A stretch of DNA of 5,379 nt from Paracoccaceae bacterium (GCA_004566265.1 SPLB01000131.1:1-5379); one strand, 5' to 3'; shown: positions 1-5,379, counted from the first letter of the stretch. Notes: generated by a model from the letters alone, not told the origin. Numbers and translations are program-made.

Positions 1-111
1 ACCGCTTGCGACCCGCGTCTCAATGCGGACCAGTCGCTTGAGCTTGCATTCCTTGTTTCCGAAGAGCTGTCCAAACAGCGCGCTGACGCGGCGAAGATCA
101 AAACGCCCTAA
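1..111 (+). CDS. C-terminal end of an unrecognised protein (5' truncated by window)
   Basis: Frame 1 is open from the first base and gives 36 residues ending in ...ELSKQRADAAKIKTP before a TAA at 109-111. A strong intrinsic terminator begins about 30 bases downstream, which is where the end of a plus-strand gene would be expected, and the codons look like those of the other genes here. The visible piece is mostly amphipathic helix with a basic tail (DPRLNADQSLELAFLVSEEL then a K/R-rich end). I do not recognise the family and assign no function. There is no sign of a domain, catalytic motif or membrane segment in what is visible. That this is a true gene end is an inference from the open frame plus the terminator; the overlapping longer frame starting at 23 reads straight through the terminator and is less credible. 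Confidence 0.6.
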   Translation, partial: TACDPRLNADQSLELAFLVSEELSKQRADAAKIKTP

Positions 112-142
112 ACCGCGCAGTCGCGCATGTCGCATCAAAATC

Positions 143-173
143 GTCCCGCCCGTTGGGCGGGGCTTTCTTTTTT
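143..173 (+). terminator. Rho-independent terminator of the upstream gene
   Basis: A GC-only stem CCCGCCC (145-151) pairs with GGGCGGG (155-161) around a short GTT loop, extended by a G-U and a G-C pair at the base. It is followed by a T-rich run (TTTCTTTTTTT, 164-173). This is a textbook intrinsic terminator on the plus strand, about 30 bases after the stop codon at 111. The opposite strand has no comparable T-run, so it acts in one direction. Confidence 0.92.
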
Positions 174-500
174 GGGGCAGATATGCCAATGCGCTGCCCC
201 GCAGGCACCATCATATAGCGCCGCGCGCCCCCTGCAGAACAGCGCTGCGTGGTTGCCGCAAAAATCGTGATCTTCGGAAGAACGGAACCGCACAAACTGG
301 GGGGCACCGGTTAGCAGACCTCAGGGCGGCGAATGAACAGTTTGCAACCGCTCACTGTCTCGTGACTCGCGGTGGCGGCTCAAAATGACACTTCCCGAAG
401 GATATACCGGCGCCTAATGATGTCAGTTCCCTGAATTGAGAGGATCGAGCCGTCGCAGAAGTGACCTCGCTGCGCTGCACCTGCGACGCGTGGACGAAAA
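174..500. other. Non-coding stretch with hairpins, no recognised gene
   Basis: No frame here has a credible start, ribosome binding site and protein-like composition. The available open frames either run through a terminator or start inside one. Two inverted repeats stand out. One is ACCGC-TCAC (347-355) with GTGA (362-365) and GCGGT (369-373), forming a nine-pair hairpin with a three-base bulge. The other is CGTCGCAG (451-458) with CTGCGACG (481-488), an eight-pair perfect repeat enclosing a further GTG/CAC pairing. Together with the plus-strand T-run after 543 they could be the body of a small RNA or a leftover 3' UTR. I checked by eye for tmRNA (no T-loop motif GTTCGA), RNase P RNA and the SRP RNA signature (GGAAGCAGCC) and saw none. 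Confidence 0.45.
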
Positions 501-551
501 ATTTAAAAAAGAAAAGCGCCCGGTGCTTCTGCAACCGAGCGCTCATTTTTT
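501..551. terminator. Probable bidirectional intrinsic terminator
   Basis: AGCGC (515-519) pairs with GCGCT (539-543), and CGGT (521-524) pairs with ACCG (534-537), across a single C/A mismatch and a loop of about nine bases. On the plus strand the stem is followed by TCA and seven Ts (546-551 region). On the minus strand the flank 501-514 reads as TTTCTTTTTTAAAT. The minus-strand PAS gene stops at 619, so this structure, about 75 bases beyond it, is its likely terminator. Whether anything on the plus strand is terminated here is unknown; the only recognised plus-strand gene upstream already ends at 111. Confidence 0.8.
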
Positions 552-618
552 CAACACGATGTCCAGCATGTCGAATTTTGTGATAAATTCACGGCGCATT
601 CACCGATCATTTTAAGTA

Positions 619-1518
619 TCAGTCCCGAGAAACCACCAGCCGAAGGTGGGATGTGTCTCTCTTCAGTTTGTGACCACGAGGCTTGCGGGTCACGAGATCC
701 GCGCCCGTTTCAACACCTGCATCGCGCAGCGGCTTCATTTCTGGGCGCTCAGACGCAAATTGGGACGGGCGTGGTTTGCGGTTTTCATCTTGGGCACGTT
801 CAATAAGGCTGCGTGCTTCATCCAGTAGGCTGGACGATTGGGTTTCTGTTTTCGGGGTGAAACCACGTCGATTTTCTGTAAAACCCGTAACGGGCGCAGT
901 GACGTTTGGCTTCCGCACCACCGACGCCGTTTTTGGTGCAACTTTCTTATCAACAGCCACAGGGCGGATATCACATTCGTTGACGCTGAAGCGCTGAGAC
1001 ACCTTGGCGGCGCTCCCTTCAGCGACCAGAACGCCAAGCGCGCGACTCACATCTCCCAGGTCGGACCGCAGCGGCAACAAGATCAGGCGCGCTGTGCGGC
1101 TTCCACGCAGGCGGGTGGCTTCTGTTTGCAGCTCCATTTCAACAATCGACGGGTTGTCAAACACGCTTTCGAGTGCTGCGCAGACCGTTTTACGAGCCTC
1201 AATCGTGAAAAAGGCGGTTAGCGGCATGCCACGCACCTCCATGCCGGCCAGTTCGTTAACACGCTGGCCCGCCAGACGGAAGCGGGCAATCCCCGGAGCC
1301 ACGCGCTCCAGAATGAAAGTCTGGCTCAAGATGTTCTCAAGACCACGTGGATCGATCTGTGCGCGGCTGGGGATTTCACCACCGCGACGCAGACCGGCCC
1401 AATATGCTTCGGCCTGACGCAGGGGGGACAATGTGGCACGGCTGCGGAACCGATCCATAGCGACTACTTTCTCTTTGCCTGCGTTTTTGCCCGAGCTGTT
1501 CTGACCGCCAAAAATCAT
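619..1518 (-). CDS. PAS_5-type PAS domain protein with basic C-terminal tail
   Basis: This is a 299-residue predicted cytoplasmic protein with no signal peptide or membrane segment. Residues about 33-168 look like the alphaproteobacterial PAS_5 family: the opening Y39-W40-x-G-L-R-R-G..IPSRAQIDP (to residue 57), a central F-RLAGQRVNELAGMEVRGMPL segment and a closing beta-rich LILLPLRS...GVLVAEG. PAS domains sense ligands or mediate protein contacts; no effector domain such as a kinase, GGDEF or HTH is visible. Residues about 169-299 are low in hydrophobics, with one short predicted helix (about 220-236) and a basic end (eight K/R between 278 and 298). The start is supported by AGAGGA seven bases upstream of the ATG; a second in-frame Met at residue 21 has only a weak site. 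It is divergent from yicC and shares a control region with CtrA-type boxes. The specific role is unknown. Confidence 0.85.
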   Translation of the reverse strand: MIFGGQNSSGKNAGKEKVVAMDRFRSRATLSPLRQAEAYWAGLRRGGEIPSRAQIDPRGLENILSQTFILERVAPGIARFRLAGQRVNELAGMEVRGMPLTAFFTIEARKTVCAALESVFDNPSIVEMELQTEATRLRGSRTARLILLPLRSDLGDVSRALGVLVAEGSAAKVSQRFSVNECDIRPVAVDKKVAPKTASVVRKPNVTAPVTGFTENRRGFTPKTETQSSSLLDEARSLIERAQDENRKPRPSQFASERPEMKPLRDAGVETGADLVTRKPRGHKLKRDTSHLRLVVSRD

Positions 1519-1596
1519 CGCATCATCCTCTGCTGCATCCGCTTCTGGCGTCCATCGGAGTCAAGGTTTTGCTCACGGAGGTTAACGCCAAAATAG

Positions 1597-1612
1597 TTAC
1601 CTTGGAGTTAAC
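1597..1612. promoter_or_regulatory. Near-consensus CtrA box
   Basis: TTAC-CTTGGAG-TTAAC matches the CtrA full-site pattern TTAA-N7-TTAAC at all but one defined base (the fourth base of the first half is C). The spacing is exactly seven. It sits between the two divergent genes, about 35 bases from the perfect box. A third GTTAAC (1581-1586) lies 10 bases to its left but has no correctly spaced partner. The assignment is by pattern only. Confidence 0.5.
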
Positions 1613-1625
1613 ATGACACAATGCG

Positions 1626-1654
1626 AATAAAGTTTGGACCATTAGTTTAATCAA
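1626..1654 (-). promoter_or_regulatory. Candidate promoter of the PAS_5 gene
   Basis: On the minus strand TTGATT (1654-1649) is followed after 17 bases by TTTATT (1631-1626). Each hexamer matches 4 of 6 positions of the housekeeping consensus, with ideal spacing. The -35 lies inside the perfect CtrA box, a common arrangement for CtrA-activated promoters. The transcript would start near 1619, leaving a leader of about 100 bases that contains the second CtrA-like site and a further GTTAAC. Confidence 0.4.
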
Positions 1655-1662
1655 TGGTTAAC
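1647..1662. promoter_or_regulatory. Perfect CtrA box TTAA-N7-TTAAC
   Basis: TTAA (1647-1650), seven bases, then TTAAC (1658-1662) is an exact match to the full binding site of CtrA, the alphaproteobacterial cell-cycle and motility response regulator. Read on the minus strand it also contains TTAACCAT, the form frequent in CtrA targets. It overlaps the candidate -35 of the minus-strand promoter and of the plus-strand promoter, so either gene could be the target. It lies about 130 bases upstream of the PAS gene start and about 80 upstream of yicC. Confidence 0.65.
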
Positions 1663-1675
1663 ACTTTAGTATAGC
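1647..1675 (+). promoter_or_regulatory. Weak candidate promoter of the yicC operon
   Basis: TTAATC (1647-1652) and TATAGC (1670-1675) are separated by 17 bases. The -10 matches 4 of 6 and the -35 only 3 of 6 consensus positions. The hexamer also coincides with the CtrA box, so CtrA binding could either activate or block it. No better plus-strand pair is evident before the yicC start. Confidence 0.25.
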
Positions 1676-1740
1676 CCTTTGACCCGAATGCAAAGACTCC
1701 AAGTCGGACGCATAGGGCAACACCAAAGAAAGGAGCGCGC

Positions 1741-2637
1741 ATGTCTCTCAAGTCCATGACTGGCTTTGCCGCCGCACAGGGAACTTACGAAAACTACGCT
1801 TGGAGCTGGGATATACGCTCAGTGAATGCCAAAGGTTTGGATCTGCGTCTTCGCGTGCCGGATTGGATAGAAGGCTTTGAAAACGCTTTGAAAAGGAAGA
1901 TGTCGGCGGCTTTGGGGCGGGGCAATGTCACGTTGGCACTGCGCCTGTCGCGCGCAGAAGAAGAGGGCGTTCATCTTCAGGTCAATGACAGGGCCTTAGC
2001 CGCTGCTCTGACAGCCATTTCAGCCGTTCAGAGCGCCGCAGAGGAGGCGGGCATCGCCCTTGAGGCGCCCAGCGCCGCGGAGGTTCTGCACATGCGTGGC
2101 GTGCTGAAAACAGAGCAAATCGAGCAGGACACAGGCCCCCTAGTGACCGCGCTCCTATACCAATTCGACTCACTTTTTGCCGAATTTATTAACTCCCGCA
2201 GCGAGGAAGGCGCAACACTGCAGACGGTGCTCCTGGGACAACTGGATCGGGTGGCCCAGCTGCGTCTTGACGCGCTTCTTTATGCAGAGACCCGCAGGGA
2301 CCTGATTGCGGACAACCTCAAAGCCGCACTTGCGCGGGTCATGGACAATTCGGAAAGGGCCGATCCTAACCGCGTTGCACAAGAACTGGCGCTTTTGGCC
2401 GTAAAGGCCGATGTTACCGAAGAGCTGGATCGTTTGGCGGCCCATATTGAAGCCGCTCGCAAGCTGATCATAAACGGGGGCCATGTGGGGCGCAAACTGG
2501 ATTTTTTGATGCAGGAGTTCAACCGCGAAGCAAACACTCTTTGCTCCAAAGCGCAGAATGCTGACTTGACCGCAGTGGGTTTGGAACTCAAAACCGTGAT
2601 CGACCAGATGCGCGAGCAGGTCCAGAACATCGAATAA
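1741..2637 (+). CDS. yicC: YicC/YloC family endoribonuclease
   Basis: This 298-residue protein has the normal length and both signature ends of the YicC family. The N-terminus MSLKSMTGFA corresponds to the conserved SMTGFA(R) start of the YicC N-terminal domain. The C-terminal DUF1732 region (about 215-298) has GRKLDFLMQEFNREANT (250-266), SKAQNADL (269-276), and the closing ELK..ID.MREQVQNIE. Family members are cytoplasmic endoribonucleases implicated in RNA turnover and stress survival, including small RNA decay in E. coli. The start is well fixed by AAAGGAG (1729-1735) five bases upstream of the ATG. It is the first gene of the plus-strand cluster, 16 bases before gmk, an arrangement common in proteobacteria. 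The CtrA-type box in its upstream region suggests possible cell-cycle-linked control, but that box may serve the divergent gene instead. Confidence 0.95.
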   Translation: MSLKSMTGFAAAQGTYENYAWSWDIRSVNAKGLDLRLRVPDWIEGFENALKRKMSAALGRGNVTLALRLSRAEEEGVHLQVNDRALAAALTAISAVQSAAEEAGIALEAPSAAEVLHMRGVLKTEQIEQDTGPLVTALLYQFDSLFAEFINSRSEEGATLQTVLLGQLDRVAQLRLDALLYAETRRDLIADNLKAALARVMDNSERADPNRVAQELALLAVKADVTEELDRLAAHIEAARKLIINGGHVGRKLDFLMQEFNREANTLCSKAQNADLTAVGLELKTVIDQMREQVQNIE

Positions 2638-2653
2638 GTAAGAGGAGCCCCCG

Positions 2654-3307
2654 ATGGCCAATCCTACCGTGAAACGCCGTGGCTTATTGATTATCCTGTC
2701 TTCGCCGTCTGGTGCAGGCAAATCGACCTTGGCCAAGCGTCTGCGGGCCTGGGACGCCGACATCAGCTTCTCGGTCTCGGCCACCACACGCGACCCGCGT
2801 CCGGGTGAAGTTGATGGTCAGGACTACCACTTCACCTCGGTTGAAGGGTTCAAACAAGACGTGACCAACGGCAACATGTTGGAACACGCACATGTGTTCG
2901 GTAATTTCTACGGCTCGCCGAAGACGCCGGTTCAAGCGGCCATCGAAAACGGAAAGGATGTTTTGTTTGATATCGACTGGCAGGGCGCGCAGCAGATCAC
3001 CAACTCTGATCTGGGGAAACACACGTTGTCCATCTTCTTGCTGCCGCCGTCGATCACCGAACTGCGCCGCCGACTGGAAAGCCGCGGTCAGGACGACGCG
3101 GACACCATTACCCGCCGGATGGAAAAAAGCTGGGACGAAATCTCTCATTGGGGCTCTTATGATCACGTTTTGATCAATGAGGATCTGGATCAGACCGAAG
3201 CTGACCTGAAGACCATTATTGCCGCGACCCGCCTGCGCCGTATCCAACAGCCGCATTTGATCGAACATGCACGTATGCTGCAGAACGAATTTGAGGAACT
3301 GGAATGA
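2654..3307 (+). CDS. gmk: Guanylate kinase
   Basis: It converts GMP (and dGMP) to GDP (dGDP) with ATP, an essential cytoplasmic step of purine nucleotide supply that also feeds GTP and (p)ppGpp pools. The 217 residues fit the family length. Visible motifs are the P-loop SPSGAGKST (17-25); the GMP-binding segment [17 protein letters not shown] (42-60); FYGSPK (85-90); [10 protein letters not shown] (106-115); the lid arginines in LRRRLESRG (137-145) and ITRRM (152-156); and the NEDLD stretch near 175-179. All key residues expected for a working enzyme are present. AGAGGAG (2641-2647) six bases before the ATG gives a strong start. The gene follows yicC closely, and its stop overlaps the next start by four bases (ATGA), so it is in the same transcription unit. 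Confidence 0.98.
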   Translation: MANPTVKRRGLLIILSSPSGAGKSTLAKRLRAWDADISFSVSATTRDPRPGEVDGQDYHFTSVEGFKQDVTNGNMLEHAHVFGNFYGSPKTPVQAAIENGKDVLFDIDWQGAQQITNSDLGKHTLSIFLLPPSITELRRRLESRGQDDADTITRRMEKSWDEISHWGSYDHVLINEDLDQTEADLKTIIAATRLRRIQQPHLIEHARMLQNEFEELE

Positions 3308-3825
3308 CTGTATATGCCCTTGGTGATCTAAGCCCTGACATTCACGACGACACTTGGATTGCGCCCTGCGCCAAACTTGTGGGGCAGGTGGTGATCGAAG
3401 AAGCGGCCTCTGTCTGGTTCGGCGTCACCATCCGCGCTGATCACGAGGTGATCCGGGTTGGCAAAGGGTCCAACGTTCAGGAAGATGTGGTGATGCACAT
3501 CGACAAAGGCTACCCGCTGACCATTGGTGAGAACTGCACAATTGGCCACAAGGCAATGCTGCATGGCTGTACAATCGGCGACAATAGCCTGATCGGCATG
3601 GGTGCAACCGTTCTAAACGGGGCGAAGATTGGAAAAAATTGCCTTATTGGTGCGGGTGCGCTGATTACTGAAGGCAAAGAGATTCCGGACAATTCTTTGG
3701 TTATGGGCGCACCCGGAAAAATCATCCGCGAGGTGGATGAAGCTGGTGCACAACGCCTAACCACAAGCGCCTTTCAGTATCAAGACAACATGCGTCGGTT
3801 CAAAGCCGAGCTGAAGGAGATTTAA
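3304..3825 (+). CDS. Gamma-class carbonic anhydrase-like hexapeptide-repeat protein
   Basis: This 173-residue left-handed beta-helix protein shows repeated I/L-G-x hexapeptides across about residues 50-140 (for example [36 protein letters not shown]). The three zinc ligands of the gamma-carbonic anhydrase family are recognisable as H65 (VVMHID), H82 and H87 (GHKAMLHG). R44, D46, N57 and Q59 match other conserved active-site positions. The spacing H65-H82 is short, so the acidic loop of the archaeal Cam enzyme is missing, which places it with YrdA/PaaY/CamH-type proteins. Many of these have weak or no proven CO2 hydration activity. The active unit should be a cytoplasmic trimer with metal at the interfaces. 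The start overlaps the gmk stop (ATGA), indicating translational coupling. An acyltransferase role is less likely, as no substrate-specific domain is attached. Confidence 0.9.
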   Translation: MTVYALGDLSPDIHDDTWIAPCAKLVGQVVIEEAASVWFGVTIRADHEVIRVGKGSNVQEDVVMHIDKGYPLTIGENCTIGHKAMLHGCTIGDNSLIGMGATVLNGAKIGKNCLIGAGALITEGKEIPDNSLVMGAPGKIIREVDEAGAQRLTTSAFQYQDNMRRFKAELKEI

Positions 3826-3828
3826 TTG
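3814..3828 (+). promoter_or_regulatory. Shine-Dalgarno deciding a TTG start
   Basis: AAGGAG (3814-3819), inside the last codons of the carbonic anhydrase-like gene, is ideally spaced (six bases) from the TTG at 3826. That TTG directly follows the TAA at 3823-3825. The zero-gap TAATTG junction implies that ribosomes finishing the upstream gene reinitiate here. No comparable site precedes the ATG at 3850. Confidence 0.75.
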
Positions 3829-5004
3829 AAGAATTCCCGCTCCTCGATTATGCGCCCATTTGGGCTTCCTGACAGCGTCAGCACACCCGTCGCCACACCG
3901 CTGAGCCCCTCTGTGGTATACGGGTCCGCCAACCCGGACGAACTTGACGCGCAGTACGAAGGCAAGCTGCAGGGCTACACCTACTCTCGAGAAGGCCATC
4001 CCAACGCTGATGTCGTCGCAAAGCATCTAGATGCTATGGAAGATGCAGACGGCGGCGTTGTCGTGGGCTCTGGTATGGCGGCCGTATCCTGCGTGTTGAT
4101 GGGGCTTTTGCAGTCTGGCGACCATGTGATTGGGGCGGACCAGCTTTACGGGCGCTCCCTGCGCTTAATGAAGGAAGACCTGCCGCGTCTGGGGATCTCC
4201 ACGACGCTGGCGAACCCTAGTAACATTGACGCCGTGCGCGCAGCCATCCGCCCCGAAACCAAACTTGTTCTGGTAGAAGTCGTCTCTAATCCGACTTTGG
4301 CCGTGGCCGACATCAAAGGCCTTGCAAGGCTGTGCAGCGACAGAGGAATTCTGCTGGCTGTGGACAACACCTTTACCACTCCACGCGCGTTCAAACCTTT
4401 TGATTATGGGGCAGATATTGTCATTCATTCCGTGACCAAGTTGCTGGCGGGCCATTCCGATGTGATGCTGGGCTATGCGGTCGCCAAAGATCCGGCTTTG
4501 AACGAACGGATGCGGGTTTTTTCTGTGACCACTGGCATGACGCCGTCGCCATTTGACTGTTGGCTGGCAGAACGCGGAATGCTGTCTTTCGAACTGCGTT
4601 TTGACCGCGCCGAAGAAACGGCGAAAAAATTGGCGGACCATCTGGCCGGATGTCCGGGCGTGAAGCGCGTCATCTATCCGACCCGTGAGGATCACCCGGA
4701 TCAGATGCGCGCGCTAGAGCTGCTGGAGGGGAGGGGCTGCAATATGGTCAGCTTTGAACTGAACGGGGGACGGGATGCGGCAAATGCTTTTGCCCGAGCT
4801 GCAGAAGGGCTGAGTTTTGCGCCCACTCTCGGCGATGTGGGAACCACACTATCGCACCCTGCGTCTTCCTCGCACCGCGCGCTCAGCGCTGAAAATCGCG
4901 CGTTGCTTGGTCTGAGCGAAGGGTTCTTTCGAGTGTCGGTTGGACTTGAAGACCCGGATGTTTTATGCGGAATTTTCGCCGAGGCCGTTTCGGCCGCCAC
5001 ATAA
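3826..5004 (+). CDS. Cys/Met metabolism PLP-dependent enzyme (cystathionine gamma-synthase/lyase superfamily)
   Basis: The 392-residue length and fold fit this fold-type I family, which makes or breaks C-S or C-X bonds of cystathionine, homocysteine or methionine precursors. The PLP Schiff-base lysine is K205 in IHSVTKLLAGHSD (200-212). Other visible elements are YTYSR (51-55, phosphate contacts Y53 and R55), GSGMAA (81-86), Y108 stacking on PLP, SNPT (154-157), the cofactor-binding D180 in VDNTF, and the carboxylate-binding R369 in FRVSVGLED. Where many relatives read VESLxxHPA this protein has VGTTLSHPASSSH (338-350), so a glutamate is replaced and the exact substrate cannot be called. The start is TTG at 3826, directly after the preceding TAA. 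AAGGAG (3814-3819) lies six bases upstream, whereas the next ATG (residue 9) has no ribosome binding site. It is the last gene of the cluster. Confidence 0.9.
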   Translation: MKNSRSSIMRPFGLPDSVSTPVATPLSPSVVYGSANPDELDAQYEGKLQGYTYSREGHPNADVVAKHLDAMEDADGGVVVGSGMAAVSCVLMGLLQSGDHVIGADQLYGRSLRLMKEDLPRLGISTTLANPSNIDAVRAAIRPETKLVLVEVVSNPTLAVADIKGLARLCSDRGILLAVDNTFTTPRAFKPFDYGADIVIHSVTKLLAGHSDVMLGYAVAKDPALNERMRVFSVTTGMTPSPFDCWLAERGMLSFELRFDRAEETAKKLADHLAGCPGVKRVIYPTREDHPDQMRALELLEGRGCNMVSFELNGGRDAANAFARAAEGLSFAPTLGDVGTTLSHPASSSHRALSAENRALLGLSEGFFRVSVGLEDPDVLCGIFAEAVSAAT

Positions 5005-5033
5005 GAGTTACAATCACTCACTAACTGGCGGCC
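4992..5033 (+). repeat. Inverted repeat spanning the PLP gene stop codon
   Basis: GGCCGCCA (4992-4999) and TGGCGGCC (5026-5033) are perfect eight-base reverse complements separated by 26 bases, with the TAA stop in the loop. No T-run follows, so it is not a standard intrinsic terminator. It may be a weak attenuator or RNA-stabilising stem between the operon and the next gene, or chance in GC-rich sequence. Confidence 0.4.
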
Positions 5034-5057
5034 ACAGGACTGAACGAGGCACCCACC

Positions 5058-5379
5058 ATGTCGCAAGAATTGATCGAGGCCTTTCTGGAGGCTGTTCCGC
5101 TTCCTGCGGTCTTGGTTGACCAAACCGAACGCTTCATTGCCGCAAATGTTGCGGGCTCCACTTTGTTGGGGCCGAACATGGTTGGACGCCACTTTGCGAC
5201 CGTCCTGCGTCAGCCGTTGGTGACCTCGGCGATTGAAAGCTGCCTCCTTGACCGCGCTCCCCGCAAGACCCGGCATCTGTCTAACGATGGTGCGCAGGAC
5301 ACAACCTTCGAGGTCAGCCTGCGCTATGTCCCCGGTATTGGTGCTGTGAACGGCGGTGCGATTCTGATTTGTTTTGATG
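5058..5379 (+). CDS. phoR: PAS-domain N-terminus of a probable PhoR phosphate-sensing histidine kinase (3' truncated by window)
   Basis: The frame is open from the ATG at 5058 to the window end (107 full codons). The N-terminus EAVPLPAVLVDQTERFIAAN (11-30), then GRHFATVL-RQP (43-53), then TTFEVSLRYVP (82-92) and a closing hydrophobic strand AILICF form a PAS fold. They resemble the amino end of PhoR kinases from Rhodobacterales, which would autophosphorylate and pass phosphate to PhoB under phosphate limitation. The catalytic HisKA and ATPase domains lie beyond the window, so the kinase call is an inference from similarity. No membrane segment appears in the visible part. GAGG (5046-5049) eight bases upstream supports the start. 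The 53-base gap after the PLP gene leaves room for a separate promoter, but I see no clear Pho box. An alternative is another PAS-type sensor kinase. Confidence 0.7.
   Translation, partial: MSQELIEAFLEAVPLPAVLVDQTERFIAANVAGSTLLGPNMVGRHFATVLRQPLVTSAIESCLLDRAPRKTRHLSNDGAQDTTFEVSLRYVPGIGAVNGGAILICFD

Noticed and set aside
23..388. Open frame of 121 residues on the plus strand
   Set aside because: It has no ribosome binding site, reads through the strong terminator at 143-173, and its Arg/Pro-rich composition is not protein-like; frame 1 to 111 is the better reading.
352..546. Minus-strand open frame of 64 residues
   Set aside because: It would start inside the terminator stem at 515-551 and has no Shine-Dalgarno; its sequence resembles no family I know.
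174..551. tmRNA, SRP RNA, RNase P RNA or 6S RNA
   Set aside because: I saw no tRNA-like T-loop or ALAA-ending tag, no GGAAGCAGCC SRP loop, no RNase P core motif, and no single long hairpin with a central bubble as in 6S RNA.
573..590. GAATTT/AAATTC inverted repeat between the PAS gene stop and the terminator
   Set aside because: It is only six AT-rich pairs with a six-base loop and no T-run; probably chance or a minor 3' UTR stem.
1458..1460. Alternative start of the PAS_5 gene at Met21
   Set aside because: Its upstream sequence has only a weak purine stretch, while the Met at 1518 has AGAGGA at ideal spacing.
2170..2787. Minus-strand open frame of 205 residues antisense to yicC and gmk
   Set aside because: It overlaps two well-recognised genes and is a by-product of their codon use.
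5005..5057. Pho box upstream of the PhoR-like gene
   Set aside because: No pair of CTGTCAT-like repeats with the expected spacing is present in the short gap.
4701..5276. Minus-strand open frame of 191 residues
   Set aside because: It is antisense to the PLP enzyme and the PhoR-like gene, both supported by motifs and ribosome binding sites.

Overview
The window looks like chromosomal DNA of a marine-type alphaproteobacterium, most likely Rhodobacterales (Roseobacter group). This rests on the moderate-to-high GC coding style, a PAS_5-type single-PAS protein, the yicC-gmk pair followed by a gamma-class carbonic anhydrase, a PhoR-like kinase N-terminus, and two sites of the alphaproteobacterial CtrA type (TTAA-N7-TTAAC). 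No database search was possible, so the assignments come from recognising motifs and family-typical sequence.

Layout. Positions 1-111 are the last 36 codons of an unrecognised plus-strand gene, closed by a strong intrinsic terminator (143-173). Next comes a non-coding stretch of about 440 bases (174-618). I see no convincing gene in it, but it contains several hairpins and a terminator with T-rich flanks on both strands (501-551). A minus-strand gene (619-1518) encodes a PAS_5 domain protein with a long, basic, probably disordered tail. The divergent intergenic region (1519-1740) is AT-rich. It carries one perfect and one near-perfect CtrA box plus a further GTTAAC motif, and candidate promoters for both directions share the perfect box.

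The plus-strand block 1741-5004 is a tight four-gene cluster. It runs yicC (endoribonuclease family), gmk (guanylate kinase, 16 bases later), a gamma carbonic anhydrase-like protein (4-base ATGA overlap) and a Cys/Met-metabolism PLP enzyme. The last of these starts at a TTG directly abutting the previous stop codon, with a strong Shine-Dalgarno inside the upstream gene. The spacing implies one transcript with translational coupling. After a 53-base gap with an inverted repeat spanning the PLP gene stop, a sixth gene begins at 5058 and runs off the window. Its PAS-like N-terminus resembles the PhoR phosphate-sensing kinase of Rhodobacterales.

Most of the window is ordinary housekeeping sequence; I see no mobile element, CRISPR array, tRNA or rRNA. 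The points that most merit a second look are the CtrA-type control region between the PAS_5 gene and yicC, and the structured non-coding segment upstream of the terminator at 501-551.
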